Made by a program: the position numbers and the translations under genes
Assembly (NCBI GenBank): GCA_905236755.1
Contig: CAJOCR010000001.1
Location: forward strand, 1 to 64,000
Source: an uncultured Prevotella sp.
Lineage (GTDB): Bacteria; Bacteroidota; Bacteroidia; Bacteroidales; Bacteroidaceae
Direction of reading: 5' to 3'
DNA length: 64,000 nucleotides
In this document: positions 25,830 through 35,012 of the stretch, piece after piece
Layout of the letters: each line of letters opens with the position of its first letter
How positions within the stretch are numbered: position 1 is the first letter of the stretch
The notes under the pieces: model-generated
Told to the model about the DNA's origin: nothing
The model's database searches: none
The model's input: only the letters and a program-made list of their open reading frames with translations

Positions 25830-26822
25830 ATGGGAAAACTAATTGTTTCTCTTTCGCCACATGCCCATGGTAATGAGTCGGTAGAAAAGAATATGTATGG
25901 TGTGATCTTGGCACTTGTTCCTGCCATTCTCGTATCATTGTATTTCTTTGGATTGGGTTCAGCAGTAGTAATGCTGTCGAGTGTGGCAGCCTGCATGTTT
26001 TTTGAGTGGGCAATATCGAAATATATGTTGAAGGTTGAACCTACTCTTACTGATGGTTCGGCCATCATAACAGGTTTATTGTTGGGAATGAACCTACCTT
26101 CTAACCTTCCTGTATGGATAATCCTTATAGGAGCGCTTGTGGCTATAGGAATAGGTAAGATGACCTTTGGTGGATTAGGAAACAACTTTCTTAATCCTGC
26201 TCTTGTTGGTCGTTGTTTTCTATTGGTTTCTTTTCCTGCCCAGATGACTTCATGGCCTCTTGCTGGTCAGCTTTCAAATTATCTTGATGCCCAGACTGGA
26301 GCTACACCACTGGCAATAATGAAAGAAGCCATTAAGAAAGGAGATGCCTCGTTGTTTGATAGTATTCCTGATGTCACCCATCTTCTGCTGGGATTGAATC
26401 CTAATGCAGGTGTGGGAGCAATAGGTGAGATATGTGCATTGGCTCTTCTCATAGGTCTTGCATATATGTTATGGAAGAAGATAATCACCTGGCATATTCC
26501 TGTTTCTATTATAGCAACAGTATTTGTTTTTTCTGGTTTGTTACATCTTGCTAATCCTGTATATGCCGATCCTTTTACAGAGATATTGTCAGGAGGATTG
26601 ATGCTTGGAGCTATTTTCATGGCAACAGATTATGTTACCAGTCCTATGACACATAAGGGAATGCTTATCTATGGCGTTGCCATTGGATTCCTTACTGTTG
26701 TCATTCGTAACTGGGGAAGTTATCCTGAAGGAATGAGTTTTGCTATTCTTATCATGAATGCGTTTACTCCTCTTATTAATCATTATGTAAAACCAACACG
26801 CTTCGGCATGAAAAATAAATAG
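25830..26822 (+). CDS. rnfD: RnfD, membrane subunit with covalent FMN site
   Basis: RnfD is one of the integral subunits that couple electron flow to ion transport. The 330-residue protein is strongly hydrophobic with about nine or ten membrane segments. The flavinylation motif TGAT is at 156-159 (QTGATPL), where Thr159 would carry FMN through a phosphoester bond. It follows rnfC by 28 bases and precedes rnfG by four. Confidence 0.96.
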   Translation: MGKLIVSLSPHAHGNESVEKNMYGVILALVPAILVSLYFFGLGSAVVMLSSVAACMFFEWAISKYMLKVEPTLTDGSAIITGLLLGMNLPSNLPVWIILIGALVAIGIGKMTFGGLGNNFLNPALVGRCFLLVSFPAQMTSWPLAGQLSNYLDAQTGATPLAIMKEAIKKGDASLFDSIPDVTHLLLGLNPNAGVGAIGEICALALLIGLAYMLWKKIITWHIPVSIIATVFVFSGLLHLANPVYADPFTEILSGGLMLGAIFMATDYVTSPMTHKGMLIYGVAIGFLTVVIRNWGSYPEGMSFAILIMNAFTPLINHYVKPTRFGMKNK

Positions 26823-26826
26823 TATC

Positions 26827-27414
26827 ATGAAGAAAATAGAATCATCACTTAAAAATATGGTTATCGTGCTGGTTGGCGTTGCTGTTGTTATAGGAGCACT
26901 ATTGGCATGTGTTAATCATCTTACAGAGGGTCCTATAGCCCTGAAGGCTCAGAACACCTTGGCTGTGGGTATTAAGAATGTTATGAAGAGTAATAATCTT
27001 AAGGTTTCTGATCCAATAGAAAAAAAAGCTATTGTTGATGGTAAGGAGATGGTGTTTATCATTCATAACTGTACTGATAATGCAGGAAAGCCATTAGGAG
27101 TAGCTGTTGAGAGTACTACAAATGGTTTTGGTGGAAGTCTTAAGGTTCTTGTTGGTTTTGATCCCGATGGTAATATACTTGGATATACTATTCTTGAGCA
27201 TGCTGAGACTCCTGGTCTTGGTGCCAAGGCCGACAAATGGTTTCAGGCAGATGGAAAGGGTAGTGTGATAGGTAAGAATCCTAAGGATGGTGTCCTTCAT
27301 GTGTCAAAGGACGACAAGAATGGTAATGCTGTTGATGCTATTACAGCAAGTACGATAACCTCTCGTGCGTTTCTAAAAGCAATTAATCAGGCATATGAAG
27401 TATTGAAAGATTGA
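26827..27414 (+). CDS. rnfG: RnfG, periplasmic FMN-binding subunit
   Basis: RnfG has one N-terminal membrane anchor (about 9-29) and an FMN-binding domain outside the membrane. The motif D170-A-I-T-A-S-T176 fits the D-x-x-T-x-x-T pattern, with Thr176 as the flavinylated residue. The ApbE-type flavin transferase needed for this is not encoded in the window. The 195-residue length is usual. The stop codon lies in a GATTGAAATA repeat-like sequence that continues into the short gap before rnfE. Confidence 0.95.
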   Translation: MKKIESSLKNMVIVLVGVAVVIGALLACVNHLTEGPIALKAQNTLAVGIKNVMKSNNLKVSDPIEKKAIVDGKEMVFIIHNCTDNAGKPLGVAVESTTNGFGGSLKVLVGFDPDGNILGYTILEHAETPGLGAKADKWFQADGKGSVIGKNPKDGVLHVSKDDKNGNAVDAITASTITSRAFLKAINQAYEVLKD

Positions 27415-27442
27415 AATATGGTAGTATTGAAAAATTGAACCG

Positions 27443-28027
27443 ATGAAGAATATCAAGATATTAATAAACGGACTGGTTAAGGAGAATCCTGTTTTTGTGC
27501 TTTTCCTTGGTATGTGTCCTACATTGGCAACAACGACCTCTGCTGTCAATGGTTTGTCGATGGGATTGGCTACTATGGCTGTTCTCATCTGTACTAATTT
27601 TGTTATTTCGTGTATCAAGAGTATTACTCCTGATAAGGTACGTATCCCTGTGTTTATCGTTGTAATAGCTGCTTTTGTGACTATATTACAGATGATAATG
27701 TCGACCTATGCTCCAGATAGTATTAATAAGGCATTGGGAATATATATTCCTCTTATTGTTGTTAACTGTATTATTCTTGGTCGTGCAGAGAGTTTTGCAT
27801 GTAAGAATAGTCCTTTAGCAAGTGTCTTTGATGGTATAGGTATTGGTCTTGGCTTTACTTTCGGCCTCACCCTGTTGGGTATGGTTCGTGAGTTGTTGGG
27901 AGCAGGTAGTCTTTTTGATGTTACCCTTCTGCCAGAGACATGTAATATCCTTCTTTTTGTGTTGCCTCCAGGTGCATTTATCACCTTAGGTTATCTTGTT
28001 GCAATTATTAATAAGGTTAGAAGCTGA
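27443..28027 (+). CDS. rnfE: RnfE, integral membrane subunit
   Basis: RnfE is one of the two homologous six-helix subunits (with RnfA) that lie across each other in the membrane. The 194-residue protein shows the family features NPVFVLFLGMCPTLATTTS near the N-terminus, with a conserved cysteine (proposed to take part in Fe-S binding between RnfA and RnfE), and CIILGRAESFACKNSP in the middle. It precedes rnfA by four bases. Confidence 0.96.
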   Translation: MKNIKILINGLVKENPVFVLFLGMCPTLATTTSAVNGLSMGLATMAVLICTNFVISCIKSITPDKVRIPVFIVVIAAFVTILQMIMSTYAPDSINKALGIYIPLIVVNCIILGRAESFACKNSPLASVFDGIGIGLGFTFGLTLLGMVRELLGAGSLFDVTLLPETCNILLFVLPPGAFITLGYLVAIINKVRS

Positions 28028-28031
28028 TAAT

Positions 28032-28637
28032 ATGGAATATATACTGATATTTATTACTGCCATTTTCGTGAACAACATTGTGTTGTCACAATTTCTTGGA
28101 ATATGTCCGTTCTTAGGTGTTTCAAAGAAGATAGATACAGCTCTTGGTATGGGTGCTGCTGTAACCTTTGTACTCACACTTGCCACTATCGTAACATGGC
28201 TCGTTCAGAAACTTGTTCTTGAACCTTTCGGATTGCAATATCTGCAGACTCTTGCGTTTATCCTTGTTATAGCGGCATTGGTACAGATGGTTGAGATAGT
28301 ATTGAAGAAGGTGTCGCCAAGTCTTTATCAGGCATTGGGTATATTCCTTCCTCTTATAACCACCAACTGTGCTGTGCTTGGTGTTGCTATTCTTGTAATC
28401 CAGAAGGATTATAATCTTTTGCAGAGTGTGGTATATGCTGTTTCTACAGCGATAGGATTTGCTCTTTCATTGGTATTGTTTGCAGGTATTCGTGAGCAGC
28501 AGGAATTAGTGAAGATACCTAAGGGAATGCAAGGTATGAGTATCGTGTTGGTATCAGCTGGTCTTCTTGCTCTTGCCTTTATGGGCTTTAGTGGATTGCA
28601 GAGTGGTTTGGGAGCGATATTTGGAATTACGAATTAG
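28032..28637 (+). CDS. rnfA: RnfA, integral membrane subunit
   Basis: RnfA pairs with RnfE in the ion-translocating core. The product from ATG 28032 has 201 residues, with NNIVLSQFLGICPFLGVSKK near the start and TTNCAVLGVAIL in the middle. The ORF can be extended 12 codons upstream, but ATG 28032 is the canonical start and lies four bases after rnfE. The last codons (GITN) and the TAG stop fall inside a GGAATTACGAATTAGG repeat tail, suggesting the repeat reshaped the C-terminus. A strong terminator follows. Confidence 0.96.
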   Translation: MEYILIFITAIFVNNIVLSQFLGICPFLGVSKKIDTALGMGAAVTFVLTLATIVTWLVQKLVLEPFGLQYLQTLAFILVIAALVQMVEIVLKKVSPSLYQALGIFLPLITTNCAVLGVAILVIQKDYNLLQSVVYAVSTAIGFALSLVLFAGIREQQELVKIPKGMQGMSIVLVSAGLLALAFMGFSGLQSGLGAIFGITN

Positions 28638-28691
28638 GAGTTAGTAGTTAGTAGTTAGGAGTTAGTAGGCTTCGCCGCTAAAGAAGTTTTA

Positions 28692-28727
28692 AAAGCCTCT
28701 TGCAGAAAATTTTGCAAGAGGCTTTTT
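28692..28727 (+). terminator. Terminator of the rnf operon (GCCTCTTG family)
   Basis: A perfect 14-bp stem (28692-28705 with 28714-28727) containing GCCTCTTGCA/TGCAAGAGGC with an 8-base loop runs into TTTTTTA. The arm sequence is shared with terminators at 17111 and 42216. Confidence 0.92.
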
Positions 28728-28792
28728 TATCGTTTATCATTTAGCATAGCGCAAAGCGCTTGCGCTAACTTTTAACTTCTAACTCCTAACTT

Positions 28793-29677
28793 CTAACTCT
28801 TTACGTATCCGAGTTTTTTGAATTCTTCAAATAGAGGAAGAGCCAACACTTTTGCATCAGGATGAGGAGCACCTGTGGTACCAATAGCGCGTAGATCAAA
28901 GAAATGTTTCCAGTCGCTAACGAAGCCGGTGTGAACGAGTTCGGTGTTGATGTCGAGAGGTAATACCACACGTGCCTCTTGAGGTTTGTGCCCCATAGCT
29001 ATCATATTCATATATGCTGCTTCAGCTGCAAGATTGGCAAAAAGCCAGTTGTCAATGGCAGTCCAGTCCTTGTCAGTATTTGAGATGATCTGCTGACAAA
29101 GATTGATAAGAGTATTTCTAGAAGCATCTTCAACCTTGTTAACATCCTCTTCGGCAGCAATCCATGTTGGCATGTTAATGCTTATTTCACCCCCAAACTT
29201 ATCTTTGCTATAGTTGCAATATCTTGTTGACTGTTCAGCCATAGAGTTAGCACGATGGCGGTTGTATTCACGTGTGACACCAACCTGGGTAGTGAAATGA
29301 ACAGTTATTCTACGTTCAAAGTCATGTGTGTATGGGCTAATAAACTCAATATCATCAAGCCATTTGTTTTCAGCAAGCACACGCATGTTTGTTGTGATAA
29401 AAGCCTCATTGCCTTTGCGGTTAACATGAGAGAAACGGTTGCGCTCATAACGGTCGATGAATGCTTCGTCGGTAGAGTGTAGGTAAACGGTACCGTGTTC
29501 GAGCATAGCGAAATGCTCAGAAGCAATCATTCTCTCGACAAAAGGACGAGCGGATGTTTCTGTGGTGTTCTGTTCGCTCTTGTAGCATACACGGCCAGCG
29601 CGTTCTATTTGTCGATATACGGCATCAAGACCATCGGGCTGTGCCCAAATTTCAAAATTAGGTTGTAGGATTTTCAT
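28793..29677 (-). CDS. thyX: Flavin-dependent thymidylate synthase ThyX
   Basis: ThyX makes dTMP from dUMP using methylene-THF, FAD and NADPH. The ThyX signature RHRxxSxxxxSxR is seen as RHRANSMAEQSTR at 140-152. The N-terminal ARPFVERMIASEHFAMLEHG region and the C-terminal RVVLPLDI...TE segment are also typical. At 294 residues it is slightly longer than the usual 210-250. Its start overlaps the 3' end of the upstream gene by 20 bases. The stop codon is the first TAG of an AGTTAGAAGTTAGGAG tail that runs in the sense direction towards the rnf terminator. Confidence 0.96.
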   Translation of the reverse strand: MKILQPNFEIWAQPDGLDAVYRQIERAGRVCYKSEQNTTETSARPFVERMIASEHFAMLEHGTVYLHSTDEAFIDRYERNRFSHVNRKGNEAFITTNMRVLAENKWLDDIEFISPYTHDFERRITVHFTTQVGVTREYNRHRANSMAEQSTRYCNYSKDKFGGEISINMPTWIAAEEDVNKVEDASRNTLINLCQQIISNTDKDWTAIDNWLFANLAAEAAYMNMIAMGHKPQEARVVLPLDINTELVHTGFVSDWKHFFDLRAIGTTGAPHPDAKVLALPLFEEFKKLGYVKS

Positions 29678-30428
29678 TGTTGATGTCTTCTTTTATTATT
29701 ACTTTCCTTATTTTCTTTGTAAGACGGTTGTCGAGAGCAGGAACAGGCTCAAACCCTTCGGTAAGTGAAGCCTCTTCTTCTATTACCTTTTCAAGTGATG
29801 CTATGAAATCATGTAGCTTCAGTCGCTTTAGAAGAGTTTCCATATCATCCTCGTTGTAATTGTTTGATGTCATGATGTTCCTTAGATTTCTAAGTGCATC
29901 AACAGGGATGGCATGACGTTGGAAAAGATAACGTATATATAGAAATTCAAAGAGCACTTGATGCAGAACCTCTTCTGTTTCTCCCATCTTTGTTATGCGT
30001 TCTTCTATGTTTGAACGTATTTGTGTGTCGTGCTTCTTCAGGATGTTATCATACAGTTGGATGATACTTGCAAGCAACCCTCGTTTTGTTATGTCGTTGG
30101 TGACAATTGGGTTTTTTATTAAAAACACAGTTGTGTTCTTTGCAAGTTTCTGTAAATGCTCTTGTTCATGACGTCCCCATACGTGAACAGCAGTTGCATG
30201 ATGAAGCATCCATTTGTTAACAGTTCGCATAGGCGACCATACAACAGGTATAAGTCGAGAGCGTGCTCCTCCCATTATTTTCTTTGCCCTGTATGTTGGT
30301 GCTCCAAGGATATGTATCAAATCAACATCGCTACCCTCATACACAACTGTATGACCAGCCTCTTCAAGTTGCTGTTGCAGTAACTCTACAAAGTCGTTGG
30401 GGGAGGAGATGAAGAATCTTATTTTCAT
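29658..30428 (-). CDS. Unknown protein with glycosyltransferase-like N-terminus
   Basis: The 256-residue product has no signal peptide or membrane segment. The first 110 residues (MKIRFFISSPNDFVELLQQQ, then GHTVVYEGSDVDLIHILGAP) look like the N-terminal Rossmann half of a GT-B glycosyltransferase, with an HXWG-like ATAVHVWGRHEQEHL segment. The donor-binding C-terminal half is missing; instead residues 120-256 are helical and charged (EEVLHQVLFEFLYIRYLFQR). It overlaps thyX by 20 bases and follows a GT2 gene by five bases, so it is probably translated with both. A regulatory or scaffold role with the GT2 protein is possible but unproven. Confidence 0.7.
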   Translation of the reverse strand: MKIRFFISSPNDFVELLQQQLEEAGHTVVYEGSDVDLIHILGAPTYRAKKIMGGARSRLIPVVWSPMRTVNKWMLHHATAVHVWGRHEQEHLQKLAKNTTVFLIKNPIVTNDITKRGLLASIIQLYDNILKKHDTQIRSNIEERITKMGETEEVLHQVLFEFLYIRYLFQRHAIPVDALRNLRNIMTSNNYNEDDMETLLKRLKLHDFIASLEKVIEEEASLTEGFEPVPALDNRLTKKIRKVIIKEDINNENPTT

Positions 30429-30433
30429 TGTTA

Positions 30434-31591
30434 TTATAGTTTATGACTTGTAAAATCAGTCTTGTCTGCCATGATATAATGAATGCGATAACCTATGCTG
30501 TGCCAGAGTAGGCTTAGCTGATAGGAGTAAAGCATTGGTATTGCTATGTCGTTGTCAACACGATGTACTTCGCGTGCGGCCAGACAAGTGTGCCCAATGA
30601 TGTTTATCAATAATCCTAATCCTGCAGCTCCTAACAATATCCAGTTTTGCTGTAATCCTGCTATGGTTCCTATGGCAATAGAAGCGAGTAGTGATGTGTG
30701 AAGCAAAAGGTGGAAAAAGAACAGTTTTGTTCGAGATACAGTCATGCGTTTCAGCAACTTCCGTGATGCCTGGAAATAGCTATGACGATTTTTCCATTCT
30801 CTGTCTGTCAGTTCTTCCTCTTGTAACCATGATGAAGGTGAGAGGATTGTTTTTGCAGACGTACCATATTTGTTGACTAAGAAGTCGTATTCTCCACGTA
30901 ATAGTTGCAGGTTACCTAAGAAGCCATTGTTTTCAATGAAAACTTTCTTTCGTATGGCTACCAATGCCATATTAGTGCCCCATGCTTTTTGTTTCATGGC
31001 ACTATTGAACATGATATGTGCCATGAAGATATGTTCAAAGCGTCGGTAAGCTTTGTTTTCCTCGTTCATCTTCACATATCCCATAGCAAGATCTTCTTGT
31101 CCGAGTTGTGATGCCACAGTCTGCAACCAGTTATTATCTGTTGGTTTGCAGTACGGACTTGTTACTATTACCCATTCTGTTTCAGCAGCTTTGACGCCAA
31201 TGGTTATAGCCAGTTTTGTGCGACTCATATAGCGTGATGACAGTGGGAGATAGGTAGTGTATAGGTGAGGTGAAGCCATACGCTTCAGCAAATCCTCTGT
31301 TTCTGTATCTCCTTTGTCGGCAACAACAATAACCTTATAGTTGGCATCATATTGTTGTGAAAGAAAAGAAGGTAGATTGTGTTCAAGCTCATAACTATTG
31401 TCGTGAGCAGGAATGATAATGCTTATGTTGGGAGATGACAGCTTTTCCGATTCAGTTTTTTCGTCATCATCTTCATAAGAAGTGTCGCTCAGGGCTTTGC
31501 GAGCCTTGATAAAGGGACTTGTTAGTACTGATAGTATTGCGAGTACAACAAGAACGGTTGCGATTATAATACTTATATTATCAATAATCAT
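30434..31591 (-). CDS. Membrane glycosyltransferase family 2 protein with altered DxD region
   Basis: The 385-residue protein has an N-terminal membrane segment (about 7-27), a GT2 domain beginning PNISIIIPAHDNSYELEHNL (54-73), and C-terminal hydrophobic segments (about 285-335). The usual GT2 nucleotide-sugar motif DADxxP is replaced by TSPYCKPT (144-151), so the first metal-binding aspartate positions are lost; the following PTDNNWLQ keeps the family pattern. The GEYDFLVNKYG segment near 230 stands where the acceptor/catalytic acidic residue lies. It may be a poorly active or repurposed GT2. It is five bases upstream of the unknown gene and 33 bases after lysA. Confidence 0.8.
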   Translation of the reverse strand: MIIDNISIIIATVLVVLAILSVLTSPFIKARKALSDTSYEDDDEKTESEKLSSPNISIIIPAHDNSYELEHNLPSFLSQQYDANYKVIVVADKGDTETEDLLKRMASPHLYTTYLPLSSRYMSRTKLAITIGVKAAETEWVIVTSPYCKPTDNNWLQTVASQLGQEDLAMGYVKMNEENKAYRRFEHIFMAHIMFNSAMKQKAWGTNMALVAIRKKVFIENNGFLGNLQLLRGEYDFLVNKYGTSAKTILSPSSWLQEEELTDREWKNRHSYFQASRKLLKRMTVSRTKLFFFHLLLHTSLLASIAIGTIAGLQQNWILLGAAGLGLLINIIGHTCLAAREVHRVDNDIAIPMLYSYQLSLLWHSIGYRIHYIMADKTDFTSHKL

Positions 31592-31624
31592 TTTCTCGTT
31601 ACAATTGTTGAAGGAAGAGGTTGC

Positions 31625-32785
31625 TTATCGCAACTCCTCCTTGATATATCCTATGGGCAGTCTTCGGCAATTGTATTGACTGGCCATGATTTCACCATAG
31701 GCACCTGCAGAGCGTATAGCTATGAGGTCACCGCGTTTTGTTTTGTTCAAATCAATAGCTTTGGCAAATACATCACTTGATTCGCAAATAGGACCAACAA
31801 CATCGTATGTTTCTGTAGGTTCTTCACTTGAGATATTTTCAATCTTGTGAACTGCCTGATAGAGAGCAGGGCGGATGAGATCGCTCATGCCAGCATCAAC
31901 AATAGCAAATTGCTTGTGATTTCCTTGCTTTACGTATAGACAGCGAGTTACGAGTGTACCCATTTGTGCAACTACGGCACGACCTAACTCAAAGTGCAGT
32001 TTCTGCCAAGGACGCAGCTTAAGATGATGTGCGTAAGTGTTGAAGAACTCTTTGAAGTCAGGGATAGGTACTCTGTTAGGATGATCATAGCTAACGCCTA
32101 ATCCACCACCGACATTGATGTTTTCTATACGAACATGTTTGCGTTCAAAGGCATCCTGCAGTTCGTTTATGCGGTTACAGAGAGCCTCGAAGTCACCCAT
32201 GTCAAGTATCTGACTACCAATATGAAAATGAAGGCCTACAAAGTTAATATTTTCTAATTCTTGAGCAATATCGATCACTTTGTCTATGTCTTGTAGTGAG
32301 ATACCAAATTTGTTTTCAGCCAGACCGGTAGTGATATTAGCGTGAGTGTGGGCGCCTACATCAGGATTGATGCGGAAAGCCACATTAGCTTTTTTACCTT
32401 TCTTGCCAGCCAGTTCGTTGATAACCTGCAGTTCAGGGATACTCTCTACATTGAAGCAGAAGATATCAGCATCAAGAGCAAGATTTATTTCCCAGTCAGC
32501 CTTGCCTACACCTGCAAAGACAATACGCTCAGCTGGAAAGCCAGACTCTAAAGAGCGTTGAACTTCACCGCCACTTACGCAGTCTGCACCTATACCAGCC
32601 TGGTTGATGATATTTAGTATCTTTGGGTTGGCATTGGCCTTGATAGCGTAGTGTACTACGAAGTTCTCGTGTTTGCCAGCCTCTGCATTAATAGTTTGAA
32701 GCGTCTGGCGAAGCAAGTCTGTATCGTAGTAGTAGAATGGAGTCTCTATGTTTTGAAACTTTTCTACAGGAAAATTACCTTTCAT
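31625..32785 (-). CDS. lysA: Diaminopimelate decarboxylase
   Basis: LysA decarboxylates meso-diaminopimelate to lysine. It is a fold-type III PLP enzyme. The PLP lysine lies in HYAIKAN (K49 from this start); HIGSQ, the glycine-rich GGGLGVSY loop and the CESSDVF active-site motif are all present. The 386-residue length is normal. An ATG two codons upstream is equally possible. It follows lysC by 39 bases on the same strand, pairing the first and last enzymes of the pathway. Confidence 0.97.
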   Translation of the reverse strand: MKGNFPVEKFQNIETPFYYYDTDLLRQTLQTINAEAGKHENFVVHYAIKANANPKILNIINQAGIGADCVSGGEVQRSLESGFPAERIVFAGVGKADWEINLALDADIFCFNVESIPELQVINELAGKKGKKANVAFRINPDVGAHTHANITTGLAENKFGISLQDIDKVIDIAQELENINFVGLHFHIGSQILDMGDFEALCNRINELQDAFERKHVRIENINVGGGLGVSYDHPNRVPIPDFKEFFNTYAHHLKLRPWQKLHFELGRAVVAQMGTLVTRCLYVKQGNHKQFAIVDAGMSDLIRPALYQAVHKIENISSEEPTETYDVVGPICESSDVFAKAIDLNKTKRGDLIAIRSAGAYGEIMASQYNCRRLPIGYIKEELR

Positions 32786-32824
32786 AATCAATATTTGTAG
32801 TATGTGTTGTGTTGTTGTGTGTTG

Positions 32825-34144
32825 TTATTTGCTGAATAATGTATTGCTGAGACTTTGCAATGCTTCTTTCTTATCGCTTTCACGAATAAGGAAAGAGATA
32901 TTGTAGTTGCTGCCGCCATAAGATATCATCCTTACAGGGATATTCTTAAGAGCCTCAAGAGCAATAGATTCGAAACCAAGATTACTCCAATCGAGGTCGC
33001 CAACAACGCATATAATACACATGTCGCTGTCGACGGTGACTGTACCGTATTTCTTCAGTTCGTCAACAATTTCATTCAGATGACTATCATTGTCAATGCT
33101 CATGCTTACTCCAACCTCTGAAGTGGCAATCATATCTATGGGTGTTTGATAGCTTTCGAAGATCTCGAACACTTTTCGAAGGAATCCCGTAGCCAGGAGC
33201 ATGCGTGAAGACTTGATTTTGATGGCTGTGATATTATCTTTTGCAGCTACAGCCTTGATCTTTCCACGAACGAGAACATTATCGATGATTGTTCCGTCGG
33301 CTTTTGGATCCATTGTGTTCTTCAAGCGTACAGGAATACCTGTGTATTTAGCTGGCTGAACACATGTAGGGTGGAGGATTTTAGCACCGAAATAAGCAAG
33401 CTCGGCAGCCTCTTCAAAGTTGAGCTGACGCACAGCCTCTGTCTTCTCAACGATACGAGGGTCGTTGTTGTGCATACCGTCAATGTCAGTCCAAATCTGA
33501 ATCTCGTCAGCAGGAAGAGCAGCACCTATCAATGAAGCGGTATAGTCAGAGCCACCACGCTGTAGATTGTCGATCTCGCCATAAGCATTGCGGCAGATGA
33601 ATCCCTGAGTGATATAAATCTGATAACCTTCGTTGGCCTTCATCACCTCAGCCAATTTCTCTTTGATATATTGTGTGTCGGGTTCTGCATTCTTGTCAGT
33701 ACGCATGAAATCAAGAGCATTTACGAGAACGGCTTTGATACCACACTCTTGCAAGTAGTTTACAACCATGTTGGTTGACATTACCTCGCCCTGAGCAACA
33801 ATGCTTTTCTCTTCAAAGCTTGTGAAGAGATCTTTGGTGAATGAACGAAGATAATCGAATTCGCTATGTAGGAACTCGGCAGTTTTCTTCTTCATTTCGT
33901 CGGTAGCATATAGTTCTTCTACATGCTGCTCATATTTCTTTTCAAGCTTGTTTACAATCTCGTTAGCACCTTCAGGGTTCTTCTTGTAGAGATAGTCTGA
34001 AATCTCAACAAGAGAGTTTGTTGTTCCACTCATGGCAGAAAGTACAACGAATGTAGGTTCGCCAGACTCTGTAATCAATGAGGCAACGTTCTTCATGCGC
34101 TCAGGCGAGCCAACTGAAGTACCTCCAAATTTCATTACCTTCAT
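32825..34144 (-). CDS. lysC: Aspartokinase, monofunctional
   Basis: Aspartokinase phosphorylates aspartate, opening the lysine, threonine and methionine pathways. The kinase domain begins with KFGGTSVGS (4-12) and has the conserved GRGGSDYTA-type segment (here LQRGGSDYTASLIGAAL near 200). Two ACT domains follow from about residue 300, with TSEVGVSMSID near 345, which usually mediates feedback by lysine or threonine. It lacks a homoserine dehydrogenase domain (439 residues), and its pairing with lysA suggests the lysine-dedicated isozyme. Confidence 0.95.
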   Translation of the reverse strand: MKVMKFGGTSVGSPERMKNVASLITESGEPTFVVLSAMSGTTNSLVEISDYLYKKNPEGANEIVNKLEKKYEQHVEELYATDEMKKKTAEFLHSEFDYLRSFTKDLFTSFEEKSIVAQGEVMSTNMVVNYLQECGIKAVLVNALDFMRTDKNAEPDTQYIKEKLAEVMKANEGYQIYITQGFICRNAYGEIDNLQRGGSDYTASLIGAALPADEIQIWTDIDGMHNNDPRIVEKTEAVRQLNFEEAAELAYFGAKILHPTCVQPAKYTGIPVRLKNTMDPKADGTIIDNVLVRGKIKAVAAKDNITAIKIKSSRMLLATGFLRKVFEIFESYQTPIDMIATSEVGVSMSIDNDSHLNEIVDELKKYGTVTVDSDMCIICVVGDLDWSNLGFESIALEALKNIPVRMISYGGSNYNISFLIRESDKKEALQSLSNTLFSK

Positions 34145-34203
34145 AATTGTAAGTATTTAGTCGTTATTGTTTCTTTTTTTTATAAACCTTTCAACGGTAA
34201 TAT

Positions 34204-34917
34204 TTATTCTTCTCCGTCTTCTGTTAGGTCAAGATGATTATATTCAGCTGTTACATCGCTGATATTTCCATCTTTGCAACGGTATACGATGCCAGGGAAC
34301 TTGTCGAGCATAGGGATATTGTGGGTAGTCATTACTACGGCTGTGCCTGTTGATGTGATGTTCTTCAGCAGTTCCACAATATTGCTTGCTGTCTCTGGGT
34401 CAAGATTACCTGTTGGTTCATCAGCAATAATCACCTTAGGATTATTGAGAATTGCTCGTGAGATGGCTATACGTTGCTGTTCGCCACCAGAAAGTTCATG
34501 AGGCATTTTATCTATCTTGTCTATCATTCCCACTTCAGTGAGAACAGCTTCAATGCGTTCATCAATTTCTTTTTTGTCCTTCCATCCTGTGGCTTTTAGC
34601 ACAAACTGCAGGTTTTTTCTTACGCTTCGATCGTGAAGAAGCTGGAAATCCTGAAAGATGATTCCCATCTCCTTGCGTAATGCAGGCACATCCTTACGCT
34701 TGAGCGTAGGGATATCTCTGCCTAATACAGTTGCAGTACAGTTTTCGCCACCATCAATATCGAGTTCACAATAGAATGTTTTCAGAAGAGAGCTTTTTCC
34801 TGAGCCCACTTTTCCGATGATATAGATGAACTCGCCCTCATCGGCATGAAAGTTTACGCTTTCAAGCACTTTGCTTTCGCCCTGGTAAACGTCTATGTTT
34901 TTATAATCAATCAGCAT
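34204..34917 (-). CDS. ftsE: FtsE-type ABC ATPase
   Basis: FtsE with the membrane protein FtsX controls peptidoglycan hydrolases during division. The 237-residue ATPase has Walker [10 protein letters not shown] (35-43), Q-loop [10 protein letters not shown], signature LSGGEQQRI near 141, Walker [10 protein letters not shown] and the H-loop TTHN. The short basic spacing and the [10 protein letters not shown] segment are typical of FtsE/LolD-like proteins; LolD-type export ATPases remain an alternative. No ftsX is adjacent. It lies between hisIE and lysC, with repeat sequence in the 95-base gap before it. Confidence 0.85.
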   Translation of the reverse strand: MLIDYKNIDVYQGESKVLESVNFHADEGEFIYIIGKVGSGKSSLLKTFYCELDIDGGENCTATVLGRDIPTLKRKDVPALRKEMGIIFQDFQLLHDRSVRKNLQFVLKATGWKDKKEIDERIEAVLTEVGMIDKIDKMPHELSGGEQQRIAISRAILNNPKVIIADEPTGNLDPETASNIVELLKNITSTGTAVVMTTHNIPMLDKFPGIVYRCKDGNISDVTAEYNHLDLTEDGEE

Positions 34918-35012
34918 AATTTTAATTTTAAGTTAGGAATTTGGAGTTAGAAGTTGAAAAGCCTATGTATGCATTATCCACAACTCATCACTCATTATTA
35001 ACTCCTCATTAC

